56,270 bases of DNA. Source: a virus. Shown here piece after piece: positions 1 through 7,418 of this stretch (positions are counted from its first letter, which is position 1; every line of letters starts with the position of its first letter). The stretch spans positions 1 to 56,270 of IMG/VR virus record IMGVR_UViG_3300035698_010116, one strand, 5' to 3'. The notes below the pieces were generated by a model, which saw only the letters and a list, made by a program, of their open reading frames with translations, did not search any database and was not told the DNA's origin. A program made the translations under genes and the position numbers.

Positions 1-82
1 ATGTGAAAAATCAAATAACCAATCAGCCACACCAAACCAAAGATAATAAATTCAAGAATTGTCACACGTTTCCGAGGGTTCT

Positions 83-451
83 TCATCCCAACAAGTCCCT
101 TTTTATCCGTCCGGCGATATCCTCACCAATGGTGATACCAACGGGCGTCTTCATCCCCAACCGGGCATTCGTTGCAACTTTTTCACAAGCCGCTTCAACA
201 CCCAGCTTGAACCCCTCTTCAGTCTGCGCCAGCGTCGGCTTGGGTGTCGTGCGGGGCTTCGAAGAGACGATTTCAGAATCGATGGTCCGCCGCAACCCTG
301 CCGTCACGTACCCCCGAACAATCGTTGCCGGAGAAACCTTGGTCTTGTCCGCAAGGGTCTTCACGGCGTCCAACACGACAACCGGAAAGATCAGGTTGTA
401 GGTTTGGGTCTCGCCTTCAAGCCTACGAGGCCGGTGTTTCGACGGGGGCAT
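83..451 (-). CDS. hypothetical protein, possible ribbon-helix-helix-like N-terminus
   Basis: Not assigned to a family. The 122-residue product begins with a basic stretch. It is followed by a strand-like segment (TYNLIFPVVVLDAV) and two predicted helices, an arrangement reminiscent of a ribbon-helix-helix DNA-binding fold; that is inference. The middle is Pro/Thr/Lys-rich and the C-terminal half (EGFKLGVEAACEKV onward) is a separate mixed segment. It is the promoter-distal gene of the leftward early cluster and overlaps the upstream gene by about 29 nt, as expected for translational coupling. Confidence 0.65.
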   Translation of the reverse strand: MPPSKHRPRRLEGETQTYNLIFPVVVLDAVKTLADKTKVSPATIVRGYVTAGLRRTIDSEIVSSKPRTTPKPTLAQTEEGFKLGVEAACEKVATNARLGMKTPVGITIGEDIAGRIKRDLLG

Positions 452-632
452 TCGCCTGTATCCCTTCCTGACGCCGCAGATGATACGCCATCTCGGTCAA
501 GATGCCGTAAGCCAACCCCCGGTTGATCTCAAAAGTGATGAACGCGCCATCGGGCACAAGCAGTTTGGCGTAACACGTGACATCCGGGTCTTTCGAATCC
601 TGAATGATCGAAGCGGGTTTGAGATCAGGCAT
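423..632 (-). CDS. hypothetical small early protein
   Basis: A 69-residue unknown protein in the leftward early cluster, overlapping its neighbours on both sides (ATG inside the end of the upstream gene). The sequence suggests a small alpha/beta protein: a strand pair around AKLLVPDGAFITFEINRG followed by an amphipathic helix. No catalytic motif is seen. Its reality rests on coupling, codon use like its neighbours and the lack of a better frame. Confidence 0.65.
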   Translation of the reverse strand: MPDLKPASIIQDSKDPDVTCYAKLLVPDGAFITFEINRGLAYGILTEMAYHLRRQEGIQANAPVETPAS

Positions 633-936
633 CCGGTACCCTCGCTTTCATGCGCGCGGTGAACGGCTCCGTGAAGCCTTGGTATGGAATATTGTCGGGC
701 AATGGTCGTCCCTTCTTGTCGACGGTGCCCGCCTTGTCCCGGCACAAGGCATTGTAAATCTCGACCAGCGCAAGCGCCCGGTCGGAGATCTCACCGTTCT
801 CCGGTAGAAAAAGCTGGAGGTTCCCGGCTTCGGTGAGCACGAGCGCCGTGTCGTTAGCGTCGAGGACCGTGGTCTGGTCCTTGAGAATGGTGTAGGCGTC
901 AAGGAACCCGCCGAACAGTGCATGGACGTATTTCAT
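625..936 (-). CDS. hypothetical early protein
   Basis: A 103-residue protein of unknown function. The N-terminal 50 residues alternate hydrophobic and polar positions (VLDANDTALVLTEAG), giving a likely beta-rich start. A long helix (ISDRALALVEIYNALCRDK) and a charged tail follow. It starts 4 nt inside the end of the upstream gene (ATGA-type junction), so it is co-translated with the cluster. No domain is recognised. Confidence 0.7.
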   Translation of the reverse strand: MKYVHALFGGFLDAYTILKDQTTVLDANDTALVLTEAGNLQLFLPENGEISDRALALVEIYNALCRDKAGTVDKKGRPLPDNIPYQGFTEPFTARMKARVPDA

Positions 937-1235
937 CGCTTGTTCTCATCCAGCTTGTGGTCGCCGCACCAATCGTTACCGAACACGGCGGGGTAGCCCT
1001 GCATCGTCGGCGCGTGGCGGCGGCAGCGCCCGAACACCGCACCAGTGTCCCGGATAGCGAGATCAACTTTCCCGACCGCATCAGCACTGATGTCCGCGAT
1101 CTCACCGGGTTCAGAAGCGCCAAGTCTGGCCCCCCTTGCGACAAAAACATGCGACTCCACCACCTTCTCCACGAAAAACATGCCCGTGGAGCAAAGCATA
1201 CCGGCGCTTCTATGTTTCCAAGGGTCTGACATCAA
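933..1235 (-). CDS. small Cys/His-rich phage protein (possible metal binder)
   Basis: A 100-residue protein of a kind often seen in phage early regions. The C-terminus carries CRRHAP...GNDWCGDHK, a Cys/His pattern consistent with a small zinc or Fe-S site. A further Cys lies near the N-terminus (MLCSTGMFF), where relatives usually have CxxC; here only one Cys remains, so one ligand may be lost. The middle, about residues 25-60, looks like an insertion relative to the short forms of the family. The metal-binding role is inference. Confidence 0.7.
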   Translation of the reverse strand: MMSDPWKHRSAGMLCSTGMFFVEKVVESHVFVARGARLGASEPGEIADISADAVGKVDLAIRDTGAVFGRCRRHAPTMQGYPAVFGNDWCGDHKLDENKR

Positions 1236-1453
1236 GTTATCCTTTCTCCGTTACGCGGCTGCGCCGCAAACATGATCGTCTCTTTGATAGACCGCACATC
1301 GTCGGCCATGGCATCCTGCCAACCCCAGACCCAGTACCAGAGCGGCCCGGCATTCGGATTTTCGAGGTGCGGGTTACTGGTCAGCGCCTGCCCCCGATGG
1401 TACGCGGCCTGTCCGTCGTGGTACTCGGCGGTGACGAATTTTTCAGTATTCAT
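1232..1453 (-). CDS. small protein resembling phage RMF-like GxxAY/W proteins
   Basis: A 73-residue unknown protein. Its layout is G..AYHRG ... NP ... WYWVWGWQDA, that is, a short helix with Gly/Ala/Tyr, an Asn-Pro turn and a Trp-rich helix. This resembles small phage proteins sometimes annotated as ribosome modulation factor-like. That likeness is only at pattern level. It overlaps both neighbours by 4 nt. Confidence 0.65.
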   Translation of the reverse strand: MNTEKFVTAEYHDGQAAYHRGQALTSNPHLENPNAGPLWYWVWGWQDAMADDVRSIKETIMFAAQPRNGERIT

Positions 1454-1791
1454 CGCTCAATCTTCACGACCTTGGAGGTCGAGCCTTCGAGATTGAGCAA
1501 CACCCGCAAATCCTTCAGGTGCGCCTGTTCCTTGTCGAAGTCAGGATTGGCCCGAGGCCGCAGGCCGTGCGCCCACGCCGCGTCGAGCATCGCCTGAAGG
1601 AAGTCATAACCTTCCTCAAGGGCTTCGGCGGTCTCGATCAGGGCTATCGGCTTGACGCCGCTCTCCGGGACCTCTATGCGGTTGAGAAGCTGAACATAAC
1701 TAGAAACACCACCGGGGATGAAACGCCGGCGGATGTATATTTTCCGGTCAAGACAGAACGCACTCTGATCGACGTAGACAGACCAACCCAT
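1450..1791 (-). CDS. hypothetical early protein
   Basis: A 113-residue unknown protein. A beta-rich N-terminal half (VYVDQSAFCLDRKIYIRR) precedes two helices, of which ETAEALEEGYDFLQAMLDAAW is amphipathic. It starts at the last base of the preceding stop codon and overlaps the next gene by 4 nt, so it sits within one polycistronic early message. No family is recognised. Confidence 0.7.
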   Translation of the reverse strand: MGWSVYVDQSAFCLDRKIYIRRRFIPGGVSSYVQLLNRIEVPESGVKPIALIETAEALEEGYDFLQAMLDAAWAHGLRPRANPDFDKEQAHLKDLRVLLNLEGSTSKVVKIER

Positions 1792-2072
1792 TACTTTTCT
1801 TCCTCCGCTTGCCGATCAAGAATCATGGCTATTGTCCGGGCATATCCCGCGATGTCGATGACACTGTCCATGTGATCCGGGGTCTGGGCCAGCCGCGCCA
1901 TCTTGACGCCGATCATTTCCAGCGCGTGACGCACCGGCACGTTCTCGCAGATCGACACGGCGTCCTTGATCTGCTGCGCCCGGATGAAGTCGTCGACAGG
2001 GTGGCCATAGAACTTGCCCCGGTCACCGGTGACAGTCTGGAGCGCCTTGTCAAAAGTCGCGGTCGAGTTCAT
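1791..2072 (-). CDS. DUF6378-like protein
   Basis: A 93-residue protein with the recurrent phage pattern YGHPVDDF ... HALEMIGVKMARL ... TPDHMDSVIDIAGYA, which I recognise as the DUF6378 type of small helical phage protein. The function of that family is not known to me. The His, Asp and Gly-Tyr positions that characterise it are intact and the length is normal for the family. It lies second from the promoter in the leftward early operon. Confidence 0.8.
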   Translation of the reverse strand: MNSTATFDKALQTVTGDRGKFYGHPVDDFIRAQQIKDAVSICENVPVRHALEMIGVKMARLAQTPDHMDSVIDIAGYARTIAMILDRQAEEEK

Positions 2073-2254
2073 ATTGCCACCACTACCCGACGAATATCCA
2101 CCGCACCGTTATTGAAATTATCAAATCCGGCACCGACGGCCATCTTGTCCTGTTCAGCCATTGCCGCATCTATATCCATCGCCGTACTTAAGGCTTCACC
2201 AGATACGACTGAGTAGACCTCAAAATCCCCTTGTATCATGTCTCTGAATTTCAT
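2069..2254 (-). CDS. hypothetical protein, first gene of the leftward early operon
   Basis: A 61-residue unknown protein and the first gene downstream of the leftward promoter. It is acidic in the middle and Ala/Met-rich, with no recognisable motif. The ATG lies about 40 nt from the predicted leftward start point, and the leader contains an AGGAAAAG stretch that may serve as ribosome binding site, though at long spacing. It overlaps the next gene by 4 nt. Confidence 0.65.
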   Translation of the reverse strand: MKFRDMIQGDFEVYSVVSGEALSTAMDIDAAMAEQDKMAVGAGFDNFNNGAVDIRRVVVAI

Positions 2255-2272
2255 TTGAGCACGCTTTTCCTG

Positions 2273-2324
2273 TTGATCTATCGAATTTCAATCTGTATGG
2301 TACATCAAACAAAACGAAAGTCAA
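2273..2324. promoter_or_regulatory. overlapping divergent promoters with a symmetric element
   Basis: Rightward: TTGATC at 2273-2278, a 17-nt spacer and TATGGT at 2296-2301. Leftward (reverse complement): TTGACT at 2324-2319, a 16-nt spacer and TACCAT at 2302-2297. The two -10 elements occupy nearly the same bases. They sit in a short inverted repeat, TGTA-n3-TACA (2294-2304), so only one polymerase could use the site at a time. This would drive the early leftward and the replication rightward operons; the operator role is inference. Confidence 0.55.
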
Positions 2325-2330
2325 TTGTTT

Positions 2331-2573
2331 ATGGGCATTAAAGATATTGCCATCGCGGAACTGGACGCGCTGATGAGAGATTTCTCCATCAAGCCGAGCC
2401 GTCTGGGCCGTGATCTCTTTAACAACCCTGCCTTCTATGCCAAGCTGATCAAGGACGATACACGGGTCACCGACGTCACTCTTGACAAGATTTTCCGCTA
2501 TGCTGTAACCTTACGGGGTCAGCAGCAACTGCTGTTGTCCGTAGGAAAGAATGAAAGTAGGAAGGTAGAATGA
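2331..2573 (+). CDS. small helical protein, possible DNA-binding
   Basis: An 80-residue protein opening the replication operon. The ATG is preferred over an upstream in-frame TTG because it lies at a normal distance from the promoter; the leader is short with only a weak GAAAG as ribosome binding site. The sequence is nearly all helical (FSIKPSRLGRDLFNNPAFYAKLIKDD), with an arrangement like small phage repressor or helix-turn-helix proteins that contain 'S.LGR....P.F...L'. It ends in an ATGA overlap with the nuclease gene. A regulatory role is inference. Confidence 0.7.
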   Translation: MGIKDIAIAELDALMRDFSIKPSRLGRDLFNNPAFYAKLIKDDTRVTDVTLDKIFRYAVTLRGQQQLLLSVGKNESRKVE

Positions 2574-3736
2574 AGCACCTGCCAATTGGCGGCTCTTCAG
2601 CCGCCCGCACCCTCGCCTGCCCTGGATGGATTAACGCCTGTTCAACCCTGAAACCGCGCCCGCCATCGCCCGCCGCCATCGCCGGTTCCATGCACCACGA
2701 GGTGCAGGAGAACTGTCAGAAGGAAGAAAAAGAACCACAGGACTACGTGGGCCTCGTTTACGAGGAAGGCGCTGCCACAAAAACCTTCACCAAGGGTGAT
2801 CTCGACCTCTCCTATATTGCCTTTAATGCCACCAATGAATTGCTGGACGAACTCGATATCGAAGAGATGGAAGTCGAGGCGTTCGTTCAGATCGTCGAAG
2901 ATGAAGCAGGGGGCACCGGCGATCTGGTAGGTCTGTCCGCTGACCATGAAACCCTTCTCGTCTTGGATTACAAATTCGGTCAAGGCGTGGTCGACGCCAA
3001 GAAAAACGCCCAGATGATGTTCATCGCCGTCGCCGTGCGCACTGACCCGTCAACAAAAGATATGTTCGACAAGGTCAAGACCATCGAGATGGCCATCATC
3101 CAACCTAAACGCAAAGGTGTCGTCTTTCGAGACAGTTGCACACTGGAGGAACTGGACGCCTTCACCGGTAAATTAATGAAGGCTATCGACCTCGTCGGCT
3201 CCAAAGCGCCACCCCTCAATCCTGGACCCGAGTGTAAATGGTGCCCCGCTGCGGCGTACTGCAAGGTTCGCAAGGCCGACATCGTCGGTGCCAAGACACT
3301 GGGTACTAAGGAAAAATCCGAGCTACAAGCCGCTGCCGACATCGTCGAAGAAGTCGAGGACTGGGTCAACGCCGTCAAGAGCGAGCTGTTTACCCAGATG
3401 CAACGCGGTATCGCCTTCGGTGGTTGGAAACTCGTGGACAAGCGCGCCACCAACAAGTGGATCGACGCCGAAGCCGCAAAGGCCGCGCTCATCAAGCACG
3501 CGTTCGATCCCGAACTGTTCGAAATCACCATGATGATGACGGCTCCGCAGGTCCTCGCCACCTTCAAATCGGCCAAGGTCGAAAAGGTGAAAGGGACCGG
3601 CAAAAACAAATTTGATCTCGATGCCCTCATCGAGAAAAAGAGTTCCGGCGTCACCCTGGCTCCGGATCACGACGACCGTGAGGTCGTCACACCCGATGCT
3701 CCTGATAACTTGAAAAAGTTGGTAGGAAAATCTTAA
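2570..3736 (+). CDS. DUF2800 / Cas4-AddB-like PD-(D/E)XK nuclease with Fe-S cysteines
   Basis: A RecB-family nuclease of the DUF2800 type, expected to trim DNA ends in phage recombination or replication. The catalytic pattern is visible: the motif I His pair after GS (42-43), D118 in GTGDLVG and D133-Y-K135 (the D...DxK core). Four cysteines at the positions used for a 4Fe-4S cluster in AddB/Cas4 are present: C17 near the N-terminus and C222, C225 and C231 (CxxCx5C) near the end of the nuclease domain. The product is 388 residues, normal for the family. It is coupled to the upstream gene by ATGA and followed by the putative ssDNA-binding gene, a usual pairing. Confidence 0.9.
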   Translation: MKHLPIGGSSAARTLACPGWINACSTLKPRPPSPAAIAGSMHHEVQENCQKEEKEPQDYVGLVYEEGAATKTFTKGDLDLSYIAFNATNELLDELDIEEMEVEAFVQIVEDEAGGTGDLVGLSADHETLLVLDYKFGQGVVDAKKNAQMMFIAVAVRTDPSTKDMFDKVKTIEMAIIQPKRKGVVFRDSCTLEELDAFTGKLMKAIDLVGSKAPPLNPGPECKWCPAAAYCKVRKADIVGAKTLGTKEKSELQAAADIVEEVEDWVNAVKSELFTQMQRGIAFGGWKLVDKRATNKWIDAEAAKAALIKHAFDPELFEITMMMTAPQVLATFKSAKVEKVKGTGKNKFDLDALIEKKSSGVTLAPDHDDREVVTPDAPDNLKKLVGKS

Positions 3737-3761
3737 ACCCGAACGAAGGAACGTAGAAACG

Positions 3762-4565
3762 ATGTCTAATTTTCCTGTAGTTAAAGGTGTGGGCGGAAAT
3801 CTTCAAGAAGCCCTCACCACCAAGGTCAAAGTCCAGACGACGACCAGTGGCAACATGCAGCACATGCGGTATGACAGCTACACCGGCGAATGGTCTTTCG
3901 GCAAAGACAACGAAGACCTGTCCAACGCGGAAGTAACGATCATCACGGGCTCCATCGTGCATGGTTGGCACCGTTGGGCCGACCGCGAAGTCTTCAAACG
4001 CATAGCCTCTTTCTTGGACGAATTGCCGGAGAAGCCCGAAGCCGTCGAAGACCGTAAAGGTAAAACCCAAGCGGCCTCCGAAGCCCGTGGTTTCCAATGC
4101 GTCCTCGAATACGAAGGCGACGAGGAAAGCATCCAGATGTCGTGGGAACATTCCACCGACGGGTGCCGCCGCGCCATCGACTCAGTCCTTGAAACCGTCA
4201 TGGCCCGTGCCCAGACCGAGGCGGAATTCCTGTACCCGGTTGTCGAGCTGAAGCACGATACCCCGTATGAAAATTCCTACAAAGACGGTGAAATGATCTA
4301 CCCGCCGAAACTCGAAATCATCGGCTGGCGTAACGAACAGGGCGAAGATGCCCCGGACGAAACCGCCAAGATCGAAGCACCCAAGAAGACGCGGGCGAAG
4401 CCCAAAACCGGGGAAACCAAAAAGCAGGACCCGGAACCGGAAAACAAGCCGGAAGCCAGCACCGAAGAGACCTCTGAACCGGATGCCCAGGAAACGCCTG
4501 CCGAAGAAACGACAGAAGCGCCCAAACGGCAACGCCGCCGCAAACGGTCGACTAGCGCAGCCTGA
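3762..4565 (+). CDS. putative ssDNA-binding protein with acidic/basic tail
   Basis: A 267-residue protein directly after the DUF2800 nuclease, a slot usually filled by a single-strand binding or DUF2815-type protein. Residues 1-190 form a compact alpha/beta domain. The remaining ~75 residues are low-complexity Lys/Pro/Glu/Thr, first basic, then strongly acidic, ending in an Arg/Lys-rich tip. Such tails are common in phage ssDNA-binding proteins that recruit partners, but the basic tip is unusual. I do not recognise the fold with certainty, so the function rests mainly on position. Confidence 0.65.
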   Translation: MSNFPVVKGVGGNLQEALTTKVKVQTTTSGNMQHMRYDSYTGEWSFGKDNEDLSNAEVTIITGSIVHGWHRWADREVFKRIASFLDELPEKPEAVEDRKGKTQAASEARGFQCVLEYEGDEESIQMSWEHSTDGCRRAIDSVLETVMARAQTEAEFLYPVVELKHDTPYENSYKDGEMIYPPKLEIIGWRNEQGEDAPDETAKIEAPKKTRAKPKTGETKKQDPEPENKPEASTEETSEPDAQETPAEETTEAPKRQRRRKRSTSAA

Positions 4566-4591
4566 TCAACAGCAGGTGCTATGCCCGACAC

Positions 4592-4632
4592 GCCGGGGGC
4601 GGGTGCGTGAAACCCCCGGCACCTTTCCTTTT
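4592..4632 (+). terminator. GC-rich hairpin, probable terminator or attenuator
   Basis: GCCGGGGG (4592-4599) pairs perfectly with CCCCCGGC (4613-4620), followed by ACCTTTCCTTTTA. The T-run is interrupted, so termination may be partial. It sits in the only sizeable gap of the early replication operon and could lower expression of the polymerase relative to the upstream ssDNA-binding candidate. Confidence 0.5.
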
Positions 4633-4647
4633 AGCGGGAGAAATCAG

Positions 4648-4953
4648 ATGTCACAGTTAAAAAGTCAAACGGGCTGGATTAACCGGCTCCGGGTCTTCAA
4701 TTTCATGAAGTCACACATGCTGGCAAATCACGACTGCCCCTTATCTTCAGAAGTTCACGCCGCGCTACCCGATCTGGCCATTTCCACGATCCGGTACCAC
4801 ATGAGGGCCCTAAACAAAGCAACCGGGCTCCCTTGTCCGGTTCCGTTTCGCAGACCGGAACCGAGCCGCACACTCAAAAATCGCCCACCTATCGACCGGC
4901 TAATGCAAGATGACAGCTATTGGTTTCGGGCACTAGAACATGCTGTTTCTTGA
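4648..4953 (+). CDS. small basic protein with possible helix-turn-helix
   Basis: A 101-residue basic protein. The ATG follows GGGAGAAA at a good distance. The middle (SSEVHAALPDLAISTIRYHMRAL) looks like a helix-turn-helix whose recognition helix is ISTIRYHMRAL. This would suit a small DNA-binding regulator, but it is inference. The gene overlaps the start of the polymerase gene by 14 nt, so the two are probably translated together. Confidence 0.7.
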   Translation: MSQLKSQTGWINRLRVFNFMKSHMLANHDCPLSSEVHAALPDLAISTIRYHMRALNKATGLPCPVPFRRPEPSRTLKNRPPIDRLMQDDSYWFRALEHAVS

Positions 4954-6934
4954 TCTCGAAACACGATCCCAAGAAGACCTCCTGAAGCACGGGTTGATGC
5001 GCTACGCGCAGCACCCGACGACCAACGTCATCAGCAAGGCTTACGCCTTCGATGAAGACCCCGTCAAGTTCTGGTGGGCGTGGGATTGGAAAACCGGCAA
5101 GCGCAACCCCTTCCCGCAGGAAGTCATCGACTATATCAACTCTGGCGGGCCAATCTTCGCCCACAACGCCGACTTCGAGCGGCACCTGTTCGACTATGTG
5201 ATTTCTGCGGACTACGATCTCGATGCTCCTGCCATGACCCAGTGGCGGTGCAGCATGGCAGTGGCCCTGACCAACGGCTACGCCGGAGGTCTCGACGCCG
5301 CTGCGCAGGGCATCGGCGTGCCCTTTAAGAAGCACACGGCGGGCACCCGTCTCATTCATGAATACTGCGCAACGGGACACAAGGACATCTTCGCCCCCGA
5401 AAACGCCGACGACCGCGCCCTGATGGTCGAATACAACGTCCTCGACGTCGAGGTTATGCGCGCCATCGTCCTGAGCTGCCGCGAACTGACCGACGCCGAG
5501 TGGGCCGAGTATCACCTGACCTGCCGCATCAACGAGCGCGGCATTCCCATCGACACCGCGTTCGCGGATCAGGCGCTGGGTTACGCCAACGAGATCGCGG
5601 AAGACGCCAACGCACATATTTTTCGCCTGACCGGTGGCACGATGACCAAGCACACGCAGCGCAAGTCGCGCGATGCTTGGTTGTTCCCAAAGTTGACCGA
5701 GCAACAGTTAAAGTTGTTGGAAGTTTACAAGAAGGGCGTCAAGAAGATTTCACTGGACAGCGACCATCGGCAGTACCTGTTGAACTGCGAAGACTTGAAC
5801 GCCGATGCGCGGGAGCTGCTTGAATATATTAACGACGCCGGATCGGCGGTGCTCAAGAAGTATTCGGTTGCGCACCACCAAAACGTTGACGGTCTTGTCC
5901 ATAACGCTTTCCTCTGGAACGGCGCAGGCCGTACAGGCCGCTTTTCCGGCAAAGGTTTGCAGCCTCACAACATGCGCCGTGACGCCTACGACGCCGAGAA
6001 AACACAGACCCTGATCGATCTCATTCTGCAACAGTACGAGATCGACAGTCCCGCCGAGACCATGGCCCGCCTGTCGCGTGGCATGATCTATTCCAAGGAC
6101 GGCCTGTACTGGGTCGACTGGTCCGCCATCGAAGGGCGCGTGGCCCCGTGGTTATCCAAGTGCCGCCCCGGCGAGGCCAAGCTCGGCCTGTACCGGGCGG
6201 GTAAGGATGTCTACATCGTCACCGCCGCCGACATGTACAAGGTGCCGGAGTCCGACATCGACAAGGCGCACCCCTACCGGCAGTCGGGCAAGATCGCGGA
6301 ATTGTCCCTGCAATACGGTGGCGGCATTCACGCCCTCATTGGTATGGCCAAGAAGTACGGCGTGACGTTCACCGAGGACGAGGCCGCGACCATCGTGCGC
6401 CTGTGGCGTCGGGCCAATCCTTGGGCCACGGGTATCTGGGCCCGTTACCAACATGCCATAGACAAGGCCGTTCTGGTGCCGGGTGAACCCTCTCCCGTAG
6501 GCCGGGTCGTTTACCAGTCGGATGGCGAGAATTACCTGTGGTGCAAGCTGCCCAGCGGTCGCCTGCTCTCCTATCCAAAACCCCGCTGGGAGGAATACGT
6601 CACGCCATGGGGCGAGCAACGCATCGGCCCGACGTTCCAAACGCACTTCAAGCCCGCCGCAGGCGAGCCGCCGCTGCGGAATTTCGCACGCGGGGCGCTG
6701 CTGTTCCAGAACACGGTGCAGGGTGTCGCCGCCTGTCTGCTGCGTGAGGCTCTGGTCGAGGCCGAGTTCGAGGGTCTGGACATCCGGGGCCACGTACACG
6801 ATGAGGCCTTCGGTGTCGGCCCGCGCGCCGACGGCGATCTGCTCAACGAGATCATGCTGGAAAATCCATGGTGGTCCGAAGGCCTGCCGTTAGCCACGGG
6901 CGGTGTCGCCCATAATGAGAGGTACGGGAAATGA
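4940..6934 (+). CDS. family A DNA polymerase with 3'-5' exonuclease
   Basis: The replicative polymerase. The DnaQ-like exonuclease begins at once with D5-L-E7; motif II is HNADFE (N76-E80, where Glu replaces the usual Asp) and motif III is Y165-N-V-L-D169. The polymerase motifs are present: A with D393 (VDWSAIEGRV), B with R447...K451...Y459-G and C with H620-D621-E622. At the position of E. coli F762, motif B has Leu (L455). There is no 5'-3' exonuclease domain, and 664 residues is normal for T7/PolA-type phage enzymes lacking it. I see no DnaJ-like insert. It is followed without gap by a small broken gene and the nuclease/helicase pair. Confidence 0.95.
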   Translation: MLFLDLETRSQEDLLKHGLMRYAQHPTTNVISKAYAFDEDPVKFWWAWDWKTGKRNPFPQEVIDYINSGGPIFAHNADFERHLFDYVISADYDLDAPAMTQWRCSMAVALTNGYAGGLDAAAQGIGVPFKKHTAGTRLIHEYCATGHKDIFAPENADDRALMVEYNVLDVEVMRAIVLSCRELTDAEWAEYHLTCRINERGIPIDTAFADQALGYANEIAEDANAHIFRLTGGTMTKHTQRKSRDAWLFPKLTEQQLKLLEVYKKGVKKISLDSDHRQYLLNCEDLNADARELLEYINDAGSAVLKKYSVAHHQNVDGLVHNAFLWNGAGRTGRFSGKGLQPHNMRRDAYDAEKTQTLIDLILQQYEIDSPAETMARLSRGMIYSKDGLYWVDWSAIEGRVAPWLSKCRPGEAKLGLYRAGKDVYIVTAADMYKVPESDIDKAHPYRQSGKIAELSLQYGGGIHALIGMAKKYGVTFTEDEAATIVRLWRRANPWATGIWARYQHAIDKAVLVPGEPSPVGRVVYQSDGENYLWCKLPSGRLLSYPKPRWEEYVTPWGEQRIGPTFQTHFKPAAGEPPLRNFARGALLFQNTVQGVAACLLREALVEAEFEGLDIRGHVHDEAFGVGPRADGDLLNEIMLENPWWSEGLPLATGGVAHNERYGK

Positions 6935-7131
6935 CCAAATTAACTAGCGGCTTTGCCGAGATCGACATTCTCAATGGTCGTAAAACGATTGAGCGAAGGT
7001 TATGAAAGGGTGAAAAAATTACCCTTAATGTCACCGTCACACTTGATAACGATCCGATGTCATGGAATGACGATGGAACAAGCATCTATTTCGCTGGGCG
7101 CGTCAAGGAAATCGAAGAGGTACTGGAATAA
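6931..7131 (+). pseudogene. small replication-region gene interrupted by an in-frame TGA
   Basis: The ATG overlaps the polymerase stop (ATGA). Translation stops at TGA (7003-7005) after 24 codons. The same frame stays open through KGEKITLNVTVTLDNDP... to TAA at 7129-7131, which overlaps the next start, so gene context demands a 66-codon gene. Reading TGA as Trp (one base from TGG) would give a continuous, plausible small beta-rich protein. TGA is used as a normal stop by many neighbouring genes, so this is either a point mutation, a sequencing error or readthrough. Confidence 0.6.
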
Positions 7132-7418
7132 TGGCCGGTGAAGGTTCCTTACAAAACTATTTCAAGGCCCAGTGCGCCCGGCGCGATATCCTGTGGCGCA
7201 AGATCAAGTTCGAGGGTCGCCGGGGCGGACCCGACACCCTGATCGCCAAACATGGCCGGGCAGTATTCATCGAACTTAAAAACCCCAATAAGAAGGGCAG
7301 GCTTTCTTCATTGCAGGATCGACAGATCACGCACATGACCGACGCCGGGCTGGATGTCCGGGTGATCGACAGCAGGGAAGGAATTGACGAGGCTATTAGA
7401 GAGTTTTTGAAATGCTGA
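7131..7418 (+). CDS. VRR-NUC domain nuclease
   Basis: A 95-residue stand-alone VRR-NUC protein, a PD-(D/E)XK-like nuclease found in phages beside SNF2 helicases and thought to cut branched or flapped DNA. The signature is intact: G-G-P-D (32-35), the E48-L-K50 pair in VFIELKNP and a downstream Q (LQDRQ, 62-65). The start is fixed by its overlap with the TAA of the preceding gene, and its stop overlaps the helicase ATG by 7 nt. This is the classical coupled VRR-NUC/helicase pair. Confidence 0.93.
   Translation: MAGEGSLQNYFKAQCARRDILWRKIKFEGRRGGPDTLIAKHGRAVFIELKNPNKKGRLSSLQDRQITHMTDAGLDVRVIDSREGIDEAIREFLKC

Noticed and set aside
1-82. Short plus-strand frame at the left edge
   Set aside because: It runs opposite the first leftward gene, and the leading AT-rich bases show no ribosome binding site or start of quality.
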